From Aeromonas veronii (lineage in GTDB: Bacteria; Pseudomonadota; Gammaproteobacteria; Enterobacterales; Aeromonadaceae): a DNA stretch of 64,000 bases. Under the pieces are notes generated by a model. It did no database searches. It had not been told where the DNA came from and worked only from the letters and a program-made list of their open reading frames with translations. Each line of letters opens with the position of its first letter. Within the stretch, counting starts at the first letter, position 1. A program made the translations under genes and the position numbers. The stretch is taken from contig NZ_CP157875.1 in the NCBI RefSeq assembly GCF_040215105.1, positions 3,401,501 through 3,465,500 of the forward strand, written 5' to 3'. This document shows positions 26,968 to 34,935 of this stretch, one piece after another.

Positions 26968-27033
26968 CAGCTCAAAGAGCTGAACTCAGTGCACATGTGG
27001 GAGCAGGAGAACAACATCTACGGCAAGGAGTAA
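26968..27033 (+). pseudogene. Partial second copy of the guaC 3' end
   Basis: Twenty codons after the guaC stop, 26968-27033 reads QLKEL, a diverged stretch, then EQENNIYGKE and a stop. GuaC itself ends QLKEL ... [10 protein letters not shown]. The frame is open throughout. Over the conserved parts the differences are CTG/CTC, GAA/GAG twice (all silent) and GTC/ATC (Val to Ile); the middle is four codons shorter. It resembles the tail of another guaC allele rather than a fresh duplication. Confidence 0.75.
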
Positions 27034-27123
27034 CGCCCGCTTAGACCCCGCCGTCGACCGTTAGAAGCCAAGCCACCGGTGTGCTACCCTGCGCACCGGT
27101 TTTTTGCATCTGGATGCCCTGAC

Positions 27124-28299
27124 ATGACCCCCTCCCTCCCCCCGTTTGACTGGGATATCTTCTGCACCGTCGTGGATAATTTCGGCGACATCGGCGTCAC
27201 CTGGCGGCTCGCCCGTCAGTTGCAGCAGGAGAATCATGGCCTCGTCAGGCTCTGGGTGGACGATCTGGCGAGCTTCGCCCGCATCTGCCCCGGACTGGAT
27301 CCGGCCCAGGACAGCCAATGGGTGGAGGGCATCCATGTCCAGCACTGGCACGATGTCCTGCCCGCCGATACCATACCTGCCAGGGTGGTGATAGAGGCCT
27401 TTGCCTGCACGCTGCCCACCCCCTTCATCGAGCGCATGGCCCAGCAGAGCCCCCCGCCCTGCTGGATCAACCTGGAGTACCTGTCGGCCGAGTCCTGGGT
27501 CGAGGAGTGCCACGCCCTCGCCTCCCCCCAGCGGGTCGGCAATCAGAGTCTCGACAAATACTTCTTCTTCCCGGGCTTCACCGCCAGGACCGGGGGGCTC
27601 TTGTGCGAACAGGGGCTGATTGCGGCGCGAGAGCAGTGGCAACAAGATGAGGCGGGGCTCGATGCCTACTGGGCCAGCCTGGGATTAGCCCCCAAGGCAC
27701 AAGATGAGCTGAGAATAAGCCTCTTTACCTACGAGAGCGCGGCACTTGGAAGCCTGGTGCAAAGCTGGTGCCAGAGCACTACTCCGGTCACCCTGCTGCT
27801 GCCGCTCGGGCGCTCCCTCAATGACGTACTCACCGGCGCCGGGCTGGAGGAGGCCATCACGACAGCCAGCGCGGGAGATCGGCTGCAAGCGGGTAACCTT
27901 TGTATCAAGCTGCTGCCGATGACGGATCAGGCCGGTTACGATCGACTGCTCTGGAGCTGCGATCTCAACCTGGTACGCGGGGAGGACTCCTTCATACGGG
28001 CCCAGTGGGCCGCCCACCCCTTCCTGTGGCACATCTATCCCCAAGACGATGAGGCCCACATCGCCAAGCTGGACGACTTCCTCACGCACTATCTGGCGGC
28101 GTTGCCCGCAGATGCGGTCCAGTGGCTGCGCGATGTCAGCCACGCCCTCAATCACGGGCACGATGTCGGCGAACTCTGGGCACAATGGCCACAATACGCC
28201 ACAGTTTGGCAACAACATGCGCGAGCCTGGTCACAGAAGCTGCTCGTCGACGGGGATCTCGTCACTCGGCTGGTGAAATTTTTAGAAAGCCGTATATAA
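27124..28299 (+). CDS. earP: EF-P arginine rhamnosyltransferase
   Basis: Transfers rhamnose from dTDP-rhamnose to an arginine of elongation factor P, the neighbour gene. 391 residues, inverting GT-B glycosyltransferase. The N-terminal signature [24 protein letters not shown] is the EarP hallmark, with the catalytic Asp in the DNFGD loop; [16 protein letters not shown] near residue 280 holds the nucleotide-sugar-binding Arg and Glu. The ATG at 27124 gives the usual family start; the ribosome site is weak. The partner efp carries Arg at the modification site, which agrees. Confidence 0.92.
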   Translation: MTPSLPPFDWDIFCTVVDNFGDIGVTWRLARQLQQENHGLVRLWVDDLASFARICPGLDPAQDSQWVEGIHVQHWHDVLPADTIPARVVIEAFACTLPTPFIERMAQQSPPPCWINLEYLSAESWVEECHALASPQRVGNQSLDKYFFFPGFTARTGGLLCEQGLIAAREQWQQDEAGLDAYWASLGLAPKAQDELRISLFTYESAALGSLVQSWCQSTTPVTLLLPLGRSLNDVLTGAGLEEAITTASAGDRLQAGNLCIKLLPMTDQAGYDRLLWSCDLNLVRGEDSFIRAQWAAHPFLWHIYPQDDEAHIAKLDDFLTHYLAALPADAVQWLRDVSHALNHGHDVGELWAQWPQYATVWQQHARAWSQKLLVDGDLVTRLVKFLESRI

Positions 28300-28300
28300 T
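28273..28300 (+). promoter_or_regulatory. efp promoter inside the end of earP
   Basis: GTGAAA (28273-28278), 16-base spacer, and a perfect TATAAT (28295-28300) that contains the earP stop codon. The transcript would begin near 28307, 36 bp before the efp ATG, giving the abundant EF-P its own expression. Confidence 0.65.
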
Positions 28301-28342
28301 CTGGCAGTTTTTATCTGCCCGTATACGAACAGGAATTTTTAC

Positions 28343-28909
28343 ATGAAAACCGCACAGGAAATCCGCGCTGGTAACGTCGTCATGATCGGTACCGAGCCGA
28401 TGGTGGTCCAGAAAGCCGAATTCAACAAATCCGGCCGTAACTCCGCCGTGGTCAAGATGAAGCTGAAAGGCCTGCTGAACGGCAGCGCCACCGAGACCGT
28501 ATTCAAGGCTGACGACAAGCTGGAAGTCGTTCAACTGGAGCGTAAAGAGTGCACCTACTCCTACTTCTCCGACCCCCTGTATGTCTTCATGGATACCGAG
28601 TACAACCAGTACGACGTCGAGAAAGACAACCTGGGTGACGCGCTGAACTACCTGGTAGACGGCATGGAAGATCTGTGTGAAGTGACTTTCTACAACGAGA
28701 AAGCCATCTCCGTAGAACTGCCGACCACCATCGTTCGCGAAGTTGAGTACACCGAGCCGGCCGCCCGTGGCGACACCTCCGGTAAAGTGACCAAGCCGGC
28801 CCGCCTGAAGGGCACCACCTACGAGCTGGCCGTTGCCGCCTTCGTAGAGATCGGCGACAAGATCGAAATCGATACCCGTACCGGCGAGTTCAAGCGTCGC
28901 GTCAACTAA
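28343..28909 (+). CDS. efp: Elongation factor P
   Basis: Relieves ribosome stalling at consecutive prolines. 188 residues in the three KOW/OB domains expected. The tip loop of domain I reads KSGRNSA with Arg32, the residue rhamnosylated by EarP, in place of the lysine (Lys34) modified in E. coli. The C-terminus [18 protein letters not shown] is typical. The codon use is that of a highly expressed gene (for example CTG, CGT and AAC are favoured), unlike neighbouring earP. A strong terminator follows. Confidence 0.97.
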   Translation: MKTAQEIRAGNVVMIGTEPMVVQKAEFNKSGRNSAVVKMKLKGLLNGSATETVFKADDKLEVVQLERKECTYSYFSDPLYVFMDTEYNQYDVEKDNLGDALNYLVDGMEDLCEVTFYNEKAISVELPTTIVREVEYTEPAARGDTSGKVTKPARLKGTTYELAVAAFVEIGDKIEIDTRTGEFKRRVN

Positions 28910-28933
28910 GTTGACTGCGAAGCCAGTTCGGAC

Positions 28934-28962
28934 AAAAAGCGAGCCCAAGGCTCGCTTTTTCT
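28934..28962 (+). terminator. Rho-independent terminator of efp
   Basis: GCGAGCC (28939-28945) pairs with GGCTCGC (28949-28955), extended by the flanking A and T runs. Confidence 0.9.
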
Positions 28963-29105
28963 TTATCTGCCCTAGGTTCGCGGCTGGTTCAGCCCCGGTC
29001 AATGACCCTAGGCCCAGGATCAGAGAAAATGCCATTGCCCCTTTTCATTGGCCACAATTGCGGCTACATCATGACATCAGGTTTCTTCTTCATCACAGGC
29101 GCCCT

Positions 29106-29714
29106 ATGACATCTTCTCAAAAAATCCTGCTGCTGTTGCTCACCCTGATCCTGCTGGCGCTCTCCGGCTGGCAACCCTATGACCGGCTGACCTGGCTGCT
29201 GGAAATCGTCCCCGTACTCATCGTCATGCCGCTGCTGATCCTCACCCACAAGCACTTCCCCCTCACCACCCTGCTCTATCTCGGGATCACCGTGCACGCC
29301 GCCGTGCTGATGCTGGGGGGGACCTATACCTATGCCAGGGTGCCGCTGGGTTTCGACCTGCAACAGTGGTTTGAACTCAGCCGCAACCCCTATGACAAGA
29401 TTGGCCACTTCTTCCAGGGTTTCGTCCCCGCCCTCGCCTGCCGGGAGATACTGCTGCGAGGTCACCATGTGCAGGGCAAGCGCATGCTGGCGTTCCTCGT
29501 CATCTGCGTGGTGCTGGCCATCAGTGCCAGTTATGAGCTGATCGAGTGGGGAGCGGCCCTCGCGCTCGGTCAGGGAGCCGACGAGTTCCTCGGCACCCAG
29601 GGGGATCCCTGGGACACCCAGTCCGACATGTTCTGTGCCCTCGTTGGCGCCATCAGCGCCCTGCTGCTCCTGACTCCCCTGCACGACAGGCAGCTCGCCA
29701 GACTCACTTGCTGA
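29106..29714 (+). CDS. yjdF: YjdF-family inner membrane protein (DUF2238)
   Basis: 202 residues with about five to six membrane helices. The segments ELSRNPYDKIGHFFQGFVPALACREILLR, SYELIEWGAALALG and FLGTQGDPWDTQSDM are the conserved polar motifs of this family, whose function is unknown. E. coli YjdF has 209 residues. The frame is open far upstream across the efp terminator; I place the start at the ATG at 29106, where the hydrophobic N-terminus begins. Confidence 0.82.
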   Translation: MTSSQKILLLLLTLILLALSGWQPYDRLTWLLEIVPVLIVMPLLILTHKHFPLTTLLYLGITVHAAVLMLGGTYTYARVPLGFDLQQWFELSRNPYDKIGHFFQGFVPALACREILLRGHHVQGKRMLAFLVICVVLAISASYELIEWGAALALGQGADEFLGTQGDPWDTQSDMFCALVGAISALLLLTPLHDRQLARLTC

Positions 29715-29829
29715 GGGCTGAGGGGAAGGGATGGCCCTTCCCCTGTCAGCACGATCCTGTCGCGTCATCGCACGTTTCCCTTCAGAAAACGGGCCCGCCG
29801 CCGCTAACCCAGTGAACCGGGGAGCGCCT

Positions 29830-30579
29830 ATGGTCAAATCATCCTTACTGCTGTTGTTGAGCCTGCTGGCAAGCACCACCGTGCCGGCCAGCGAGATCAC
29901 GCCCCCAGCCCCCCTCGATCACTGGCAATCGGGGGACTGGCAGGGTCTGCCGGACAGCACCCAGGTGGACAAGCAGCGGGTCTTGTTCGCCAGACACAGC
30001 AGCGACAACTACCTGGGGCTCGCCATCCTGTTGCCGGACTGGCAACGCAGCGGCCAGCTCTGGCAGCTGACCCGGGATCTGGGCCGGCTCGGCTTCGATA
30101 CCCTCTTGCTGCTCCCCTCCCCCCAGCAGTTCGAACTGGATCCGGCGGCCGAGAAGAAACAGGCATCCATCGACAGCTTCCGCCAGCAATTTGCCGAGCG
30201 GATCGTCAAGCTCAGCGACGCCAAGTTGCAGGAGGGGGGCTTCAAGTTGTTGTTGGCCCAGGGCACCAGCGCGGCCTGGGCCGCCAACCTCATCACCAGC
30301 GAGCAACTACCCGCCCCTGACGCCCTGGTGCTGCTGGATGGTTTCTTCCCCAACCCGCAGAGCAATCAGACCCTGGCCAAGCAGGTGGCCCAGGTCAGCA
30401 TCCCGACTCTGGATCTCTATCAGGAGGAGGGGGCCCGCTGGCCCCTACTGGCGGCCGAGGCCAGGCGCAGCGAGAGTCGGCGCAGCCACAAACTCAACTA
30501 CCGCCCCTACGCCCTGATGGCGCTCGACGAGACCCCAGGTCGCATCCAGGGCTGGTTGACCCATCTCGGCTGGATCTGA
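29830..30579 (+). CDS. DUF3530-family secreted protein
   Basis: 249 residues with signal peptide VKSSLLLLLSLLASTTVPAS. The body looks like an alpha/beta hydrolase remnant: LGLAILLPDWQRSGQLWQL resembles a GVVVLLPDWG start, and KLLLAQGTSAAW takes the place of a nucleophile elbow, without a clear GxSxG. LVLLDGFFPNPQSNQ and a late PTLDLY strand fit the same fold. I recall this as the DUF3530 family; no activity is known to me. GGGGAG stands six bases before the ATG. A GC-rich hairpin without a T run (29722-29743) separates it from yjdF. Confidence 0.7.
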   Translation: MVKSSLLLLLSLLASTTVPASEITPPAPLDHWQSGDWQGLPDSTQVDKQRVLFARHSSDNYLGLAILLPDWQRSGQLWQLTRDLGRLGFDTLLLLPSPQQFELDPAAEKKQASIDSFRQQFAERIVKLSDAKLQEGGFKLLLAQGTSAAWAANLITSEQLPAPDALVLLDGFFPNPQSNQTLAKQVAQVSIPTLDLYQEEGARWPLLAAEARRSESRRSHKLNYRPYALMALDETPGRIQGWLTHLGWI

Positions 30580-30663
30580 GACACAGCGACGGCGGCCACA
30601 GGCTGCACTGGTCAGCCTGCCCCCCTTTTTGGCATCATGGCCTCATCAATGGCAGGAGGCTTC

Positions 30664-31620
30664 ATGCAGCAAATCGTGTTTCTCGACAGCGACACCCTGG
30701 ACGCCGGCATCAAGCTGGGTCGCCCAGATTTTCCCCATCACTGGCAAAGCTACCCCCGCACTGCGCCGGATCAGGTGGTGGAGCGACTCCAGTGCGCCAG
30801 CATCGCCATCATCAACAAGGTGCGCATCGGCGCCGCCGAGCTGGCCAGGCTGCCGGATTTAAAGTTGATCGCCCTGGCGGCCACCGGCAGCGACAACCTG
30901 GATCTGGACGCCTGCCGCGCGGCTCAGGTCGCGGTGTGCAACATTCGCAACTACTCGGGCCCCTCGGTGCCCGAACATGCCATGGCGCTGATGCTGGCCC
31001 TGTCGCGCAATCTGTTCGCCTGGCGCCAGTCCCTGCTGGAAGGCCGCTGGCAGCAGAGCGGCCAGTTCTGTTTCTTCGATCACCCCATCTCGGATCTTCA
31101 CGGCAAGCGTCTTGGCATCATCGGCAAGGGCACCCTGGGCCAGGCCCTGGGTCAACGGGCCAGCGCCATCGGCATGGAGGTCTTCTACGCCCAGAGCCAG
31201 GTCGGGGCGCCCGGAGACGATGACCGCCTGCCCCTTGAGACCCTGCTGCAGAGTTCGGATGTCATCAGCCTGCACTGTCCGCTGACCCCCTATACCCGTC
31301 ACCTCATCGGTGAGCGGGAGCTGGCCATGATGAAACCGGGCGCCCTGCTCATCAACGTGGGGCGCGGTGGCCTGGTGGATGAACAGGCATTGCTGATGGC
31401 GCTGGCCAACGGTCGGCTCGGTGGCGCCGGCTTCGATGTGGTGAGTCAGGAGCCGCCCCCGCCGGATCATCCCCTGATGCGGGCCCTGCAATACCCGAAC
31501 TTCATCCTGACCCCCCACGTGGCCTGGGCCAGCGATGAGTCGATGCAGCGCCTCGCGGATCAGCTGATCGACAATATCAACGCCTTCTCTCTGGGGCGCC
31601 GTCAGCACCGCCTGGTCTGA
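30664..31620 (+). CDS. D-2-hydroxyacid dehydrogenase (glycerate dehydrogenase/hydroxypyruvate reductase-like)
   Basis: NAD(P)-dependent reductase of 318 residues. The cofactor motif is LGIIGKGTLGQALGQRA, and the catalytic triad positions are seen as Arg in LINVGRGGLVDE, Glu in VVSQEPPPPDHPL and His in LTPHVAWAS. Overall it is closest to HprA-type glycerate dehydrogenases, acting on hydroxypyruvate or glyoxylate, but the branch cannot be fixed by eye. The start at 30664 follows a perfect AGGAGG at 30654-30659. A terminator closes it. Confidence 0.88.
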   Translation: MQQIVFLDSDTLDAGIKLGRPDFPHHWQSYPRTAPDQVVERLQCASIAIINKVRIGAAELARLPDLKLIALAATGSDNLDLDACRAAQVAVCNIRNYSGPSVPEHAMALMLALSRNLFAWRQSLLEGRWQQSGQFCFFDHPISDLHGKRLGIIGKGTLGQALGQRASAIGMEVFYAQSQVGAPGDDDRLPLETLLQSSDVISLHCPLTPYTRHLIGERELAMMKPGALLINVGRGGLVDEQALLMALANGRLGGAGFDVVSQEPPPPDHPLMRALQYPNFILTPHVAWASDESMQRLADQLIDNINAFSLGRRQHRLV

Positions 31621-31631
31621 GGGCCGGGATC

Positions 31632-31658
31632 AAAAAAGGGGCCAAGGGCCCCTTTTTT
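31632..31658. terminator. Bidirectional terminator
   Basis: GGGGCC (31638-31643) pairs with GGCCCC (31647-31652), with six A before and six T after; it lies between converging genes. Confidence 0.85.
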
Positions 31659-31673
31659 CATGTGCAGATGCAA

Positions 31674-32150
31674 TCAGTCATCGTCATGCCATCTGTGCTT
31701 GCGGTGTTTCTTGTACTTCTTGTGGTGCTTGTGATAGCGCCTGTCGTCGTAATAGCGATCGTTCTTGCTCTCGTGACCGTCACCGGTACGGGCACCGATG
31801 GCGGAGCCACCGGCACCGCCGATGCCGGCCCCGATCAGGCGGCCGGTATCCCCCCCCACGCTCTTGCCGATGGCGGCGCCACCCAGGGCACCGACCGCAC
31901 CGCCAAGGGCGGCCTCGTTCTTGTTGCCTCTGTCGGCGGTCGCCGCGCCACCAGCCGCACCACCGAGGGCGGCCCCCACCAGGGCACCGGTGTCACCACC
32001 GAGCTGCTTGCCTATCATGGTGCCCGCCACCCCGCCGGCCCCGCCGCCGAGTATGGTATTGAGGGTTTCCGAAGCCTGCGCCGCACCGCTGGCCAGCATC
32101 AGTGCTCCCAACAGCGCCATCGCGCCCATGCCGTGTTTTTTCGCGTCCAT
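31674..32150 (-). CDS. Glycine-zipper envelope protein with His/Lys/Tyr-rich tail
   Basis: 158 residues. A signal peptide (ALLGALMLASGAAQA) is followed by two glycine-zipper stretches (ILGGGAGGVAGTMIGKQLGG and [20 protein letters not shown], each continued by further GxxxG), typical of small envelope proteins that insert as helical pairs. The last 30 residues are highly charged, with Tyr, His and Lys clusters (RRYHKHHKKYKKHRKHRWHDDD), a possible metal- or polyanion-binding tail. No lipobox. The start follows AGGAG by five bases on the minus strand. A TATAGT at about 32196-32191 could be its -10. Specific role unknown. Confidence 0.75.
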   Translation of the reverse strand: MDAKKHGMGAMALLGALMLASGAAQASETLNTILGGGAGGVAGTMIGKQLGGDTGALVGAALGGAAGGAATADRGNKNEAALGGAVGALGGAAIGKSVGGDTGRLIGAGIGGAGGSAIGARTGDGHESKNDRYYDDRRYHKHHKKYKKHRKHRWHDDD

Positions 32151-32305
32151 GGAGTACTCCTGTCAAACCTGATTGATTATTTTCCTGCACTATACAAAGC
32201 GCCGGACGCTCCGCTACTGGGACAAGCAGCATGCCATCGGCCAACAGACTGTCTCTGCTCTGCGACGCTGTTAAATTAAACAGGTTAACCATTTGAAAAT
32301 TCATT

Positions 32306-32345
32306 AAAAAAAAAGGTCACAGTGGAAATTATCCCCCCTGTGACC
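32306..32345 (-). terminator. Terminator of the diguanylate cyclase gene
   Basis: On the minus strand GGTCACAG (32345-32338) pairs with CTGTGACC (32322-32315) around a 15-base loop, followed by nine T. Confidence 0.8.
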
Positions 32346-32379
32346 CACTTTCCATTTGCCACTGCCTATTTTTGCTTCA

Positions 32380-33939
32380 TCACGCTCGGACAGATACTGT
32401 CACGACCCCTCCCTCGAGGGGCTGATCCCGCGCGGCAGGCAGGTGCCAGCAGTCTCTTCCTTGATGCTTGCTCCGATACAGATACTCGTCGGCCCGTTCA
32501 AACAGGCAACCCTCTGTGTCCGGGTAGTGCGCCCCTCCCGCGCTCAGGGTGATGGACTCCTTGAACTCGCGCCACTTCAGCCCTCGCACCCTAGCGAGGA
32601 GGTGGGTCAGCCGGGATTCAACCTCGTGGCGATCCCAGAGCAAAATAGCGGCAAACTCATCACCGCCGATACGGTATACCTGCTCATCCCCAAGAGTCCG
32701 GGCCAATATGGTAGCGATGCGGTAAAGCACAGCATCCCCGACGCCATGTCCCCAGTTGTCATTGATCCGCTTGAAGCGATCCACGTCGATCAACACCAGC
32801 CAGTAGGGCGTGCCCGCCTGCTCGAGCTTGCACCTGTACTCATCGAAGGCGCGCCGGTTCATGATGCCGGTGAGAGGATCGTGCAACAGGGCATCCTGCC
32901 CTTGCAGCAAGCTGGTTCTGACCTCATCGAGGCCGCCCAGGCTATCGTGCACGAACCAGGTTCTGGGCCGGCCAGGAGTGTTCGCCATGGCCGTGTTTTG
33001 CATGATGCCTTGCAGCGAGCCTTCCACCAGCGCCTGCTCCTGGCGGAATATCCGCACCAGGAAGATCAGGCTGCAGAGCCAGAGAACGAGCAGTGCCAGC
33101 AGGGGCAGCACCACCATCAGCAATGTCTCCCGCAAGCTATCGTGAAACTGGGCCGGTGGCAGGTAGATATTGAGGTCCCAGCCCACATCGGCCAGCTCGG
33201 TCTTGAGGTGACGGCCATGTCGGATAACGTTCAGCCCGAGGGCCCCCGGCTCCGCGTTTTCGTCCTGCACTGCCGGAATCAAACCCAAGTTGTCCCCCAC
33301 TATGACCTGGCCAGTCTTGCGCGCCGTGAGGTAGATGGCGACCTGCTCATCCCCCATGGCCCGGTGCAGCGCTTTTTGCAAGCTGTCAAACGATAGGTCC
33401 ACCATCAGCAGGCCCAGTAGCTTGCCATCCCCTTCGACTCGCTTGATCAGAGTCAGACTCTGATTGTCGGAGTTGAAGTCCTGATAAGGGCCAAACCAGA
33501 TCAGCTCGTCGCTGTCGCTGTTCATGGCTTGGTACCAGGGTCGTTGTCGCGGATCGTAATACATGGGCAAGGCCCTGGCGGGGTAGCTGCTGATCTCGCC
33601 AAAGCGGGCGTTGTAGAAGTAGAGATAGTGAGCGTCGTGCTTGAACTGGTGGGCGATGGCCCAGATAGGATTAACGGCCGACTCGCCCCTAGCGATGGCC
33701 TGTTTGTCCAGTGACGCCTCCAGCACGGCGAGCTGACGCTGGTTGTCCAGCACCATCTCCTGGATCAGGGTGGCATCGATGGAGGCGAGCATCTGCTCAT
33801 AGCCAGCCACCGTCTTGTCGATGCTGCGCAGGTAGCTGGCCATGGCCAGCAGCAAGGTGGAGATGAGCACCAGAGCACCGAGGAAGAAGGAGAGCGGGGT
33901 CAGTATGTAGTAACGTTTTTTGATGATCCCGCCAGCCAT
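32380..33939 (-). CDS. Membrane diguanylate cyclase with dCache sensor
   Basis: Makes c-di-GMP from GTP. 520 residues: helix at about 12-34, periplasmic dCache domain (about 40-280) with [13 protein letters not shown], a second helix near LLMVVLPLLALLVLWL, then the GGDEF domain. The active-site motif is intact at residues 425-429 (RIGGDEFAAI), as is DPLTGIMNRRAFDEY. The spacing needed for an RxxD inhibitory site is not met, so product inhibition at that site is unlikely. The ATG at 33939 follows GAGGG; a longer frame upstream would cross the predicted promoter and FNR-like box. Confidence 0.9.
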   Translation of the reverse strand: MAGGIIKKRYYILTPLSFFLGALVLISTLLLAMASYLRSIDKTVAGYEQMLASIDATLIQEMVLDNQRQLAVLEASLDKQAIARGESAVNPIWAIAHQFKHDAHYLYFYNARFGEISSYPARALPMYYDPRQRPWYQAMNSDSDELIWFGPYQDFNSDNQSLTLIKRVEGDGKLLGLLMVDLSFDSLQKALHRAMGDEQVAIYLTARKTGQVIVGDNLGLIPAVQDENAEPGALGLNVIRHGRHLKTELADVGWDLNIYLPPAQFHDSLRETLLMVVLPLLALLVLWLCSLIFLVRIFRQEQALVEGSLQGIMQNTAMANTPGRPRTWFVHDSLGGLDEVRTSLLQGQDALLHDPLTGIMNRRAFDEYRCKLEQAGTPYWLVLIDVDRFKRINDNWGHGVGDAVLYRIATILARTLGDEQVYRIGGDEFAAILLWDRHEVESRLTHLLARVRGLKWREFKESITLSAGGAHYPDTEGCLFERADEYLYRSKHQGRDCWHLPAARDQPLEGGVVTVSVRA

Positions 33940-33970
33940 GCCGCCCTCTATAAAATATGATACTGGCTCG

Positions 33971-34013
33971 ATTCTATGGTGAAATATGCTTCCAATTAAT
34001 TGATTGAAATCAT
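33971..34013 (-). promoter_or_regulatory. FNR-like box and class II promoter of the diguanylate cyclase
   Basis: 34000-34013 reads TTGAT-TGAA-ATCAT on the plus strand, 9 of 10 consensus positions of the palindromic FNR site. On the minus strand TAGAAT (33976-33971) matches the -10 consensus at 5 of 6 and places the transcript start about 42 bp from the box centre. The box centre is 68 bp from the start codon, as for frdA. Confidence 0.6.
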
Positions 34014-34197
34014 TAACGTCTCCGTTTATTGATAAAAGCGACATTGTTTATCCCGGCCGCAATTTCCGGTTTTGTCATGTGAATATTCATAAAAAGTAGA
34101 AACAGTCATTACCCAGCGTTGACGGCTTATTGTGCGGAAGGTGTTATAGTCGATCACTCGAGAAATCGGAGCCAGACGGCCTCTTTGGCCGCCACTG

Positions 34198-34216
34198 GTT
34201 TGATGGTTTATCAAAC
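34198..34216 (+). promoter_or_regulatory. Perfect 7-bp-arm palindrome at the nitroreductase leader
   Basis: GTTTGAT-GGTTT-ATCAAAC at 34198-34216 ends immediately before the AAAGGAG ribosome site. A promoter with TATAGT (34145-34150) lies upstream, so the palindrome is in the transcribed leader. It could be a repressor operator or an RNA hairpin that limits access to the ribosome site. Confidence 0.45.
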
Positions 34217-34228
34217 AAAGGAGATGTT

Positions 34229-34831
34229 ATGAGCAGTCCATTTATCGAACAGATCAAGGTACGTCGTTCCATCTATGCCCTGGGTGACCAGGTTTCTCAA
34301 ACCCCGGCCCAGCTGACCGCCCTGATCCAGGAGGCCATCAAGCAGAGCCCTTCCGCCTTCAACTCCCAAAGCTCACGCGCCGTCATCCTGTTCGGCGAGC
34401 AGCACCACAAGGTGTGGGATCTCGTCAAGGCCGAGCTGAAAAAGATTGTGCCGCCCGAAGCCTATGCCCAGAGTGAAGGCAAGGTCGACGGCTGCTTCCG
34501 CGCCGGCTTTGGTACCGTGCTCTTCTTTGAAGACACCGATGTCGTCAAGGGGCTGCAAGAGCAGTTTGCGCTCTATGCCGACAACTTCCCCGTCTGGTCC
34601 GAACACTCCACCGGTATCGCCCAGTTCACCGTCTGGACCGCCCTGGCCCAGGAAGGGATTGGTGCCACCCTGCAACACTACAACCCGCTGATCGACGATG
34701 CGGTACGCCAGCAATGGGACCTGCCAGCCAGCTGGAAACTGCGCGCCCAGATGCCCTTTGGCAGCATCAAGCAGGCGGCCGGTGACAAGACCTTTATCGG
34801 TGACGACGTTCGCTTCCGCGTATTCGGTTGA
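34229..34831 (+). CDS. Nitroreductase-family oxidoreductase, Frm2-like
   Basis: FMN-dependent enzyme of 200 residues. It begins SSPFIEQIKVRRSIYALG, where RRSIYALG is typical of the Frm2/HBN1-like branch, and has SPSAFNSQSSRAVILFG for flavin binding and a C-terminal GSIKQAAGDK. Proteins of this branch respond to oxidative or lipid-related stress in other organisms; here substrate and role are open. Start at 34229 after a strong AAAGGAGA. It is transcribed divergently from the diguanylate cyclase, with 289 bp between start codons. Confidence 0.85.
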   Translation: MSSPFIEQIKVRRSIYALGDQVSQTPAQLTALIQEAIKQSPSAFNSQSSRAVILFGEQHHKVWDLVKAELKKIVPPEAYAQSEGKVDGCFRAGFGTVLFFEDTDVVKGLQEQFALYADNFPVWSEHSTGIAQFTVWTALAQEGIGATLQHYNPLIDDAVRQQWDLPASWKLRAQMPFGSIKQAAGDKTFIGDDVRFRVFG

Positions 34832-34838
34832 TTGACTC

Positions 34839-34863
34839 AAGCCTCCCCCTCGGGGGAGGCTTT
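34839..34863 (+). terminator. Terminator after the nitroreductase gene
   Basis: GCCTCCCCC (34841-34849) pairs with GGGGGAGGC (34852-34860), followed by a short T run. Confidence 0.7.
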
Positions 34864-34935
34864 CCACTGATTTACCCCCGTCGCCTCTGACTTGCCCCCA
34901 TACTCATGACACCCGACCAAGATGAGGAGAGTCTC

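Noticed and set aside
29722..29743. GGGGAAGGG/CCCTTCCCC hairpin after yjdF as a terminator
   Set aside because: Stable stem but no T run after it; may only slow transcription before the DUF3530 gene.
34198..34216. GTTTGAT-N5-ATCAAAC read as an FNR site
   Set aside because: The spacer is five bases, not four, and the site is downstream of the likely promoter; kept only as an unassigned palindrome.
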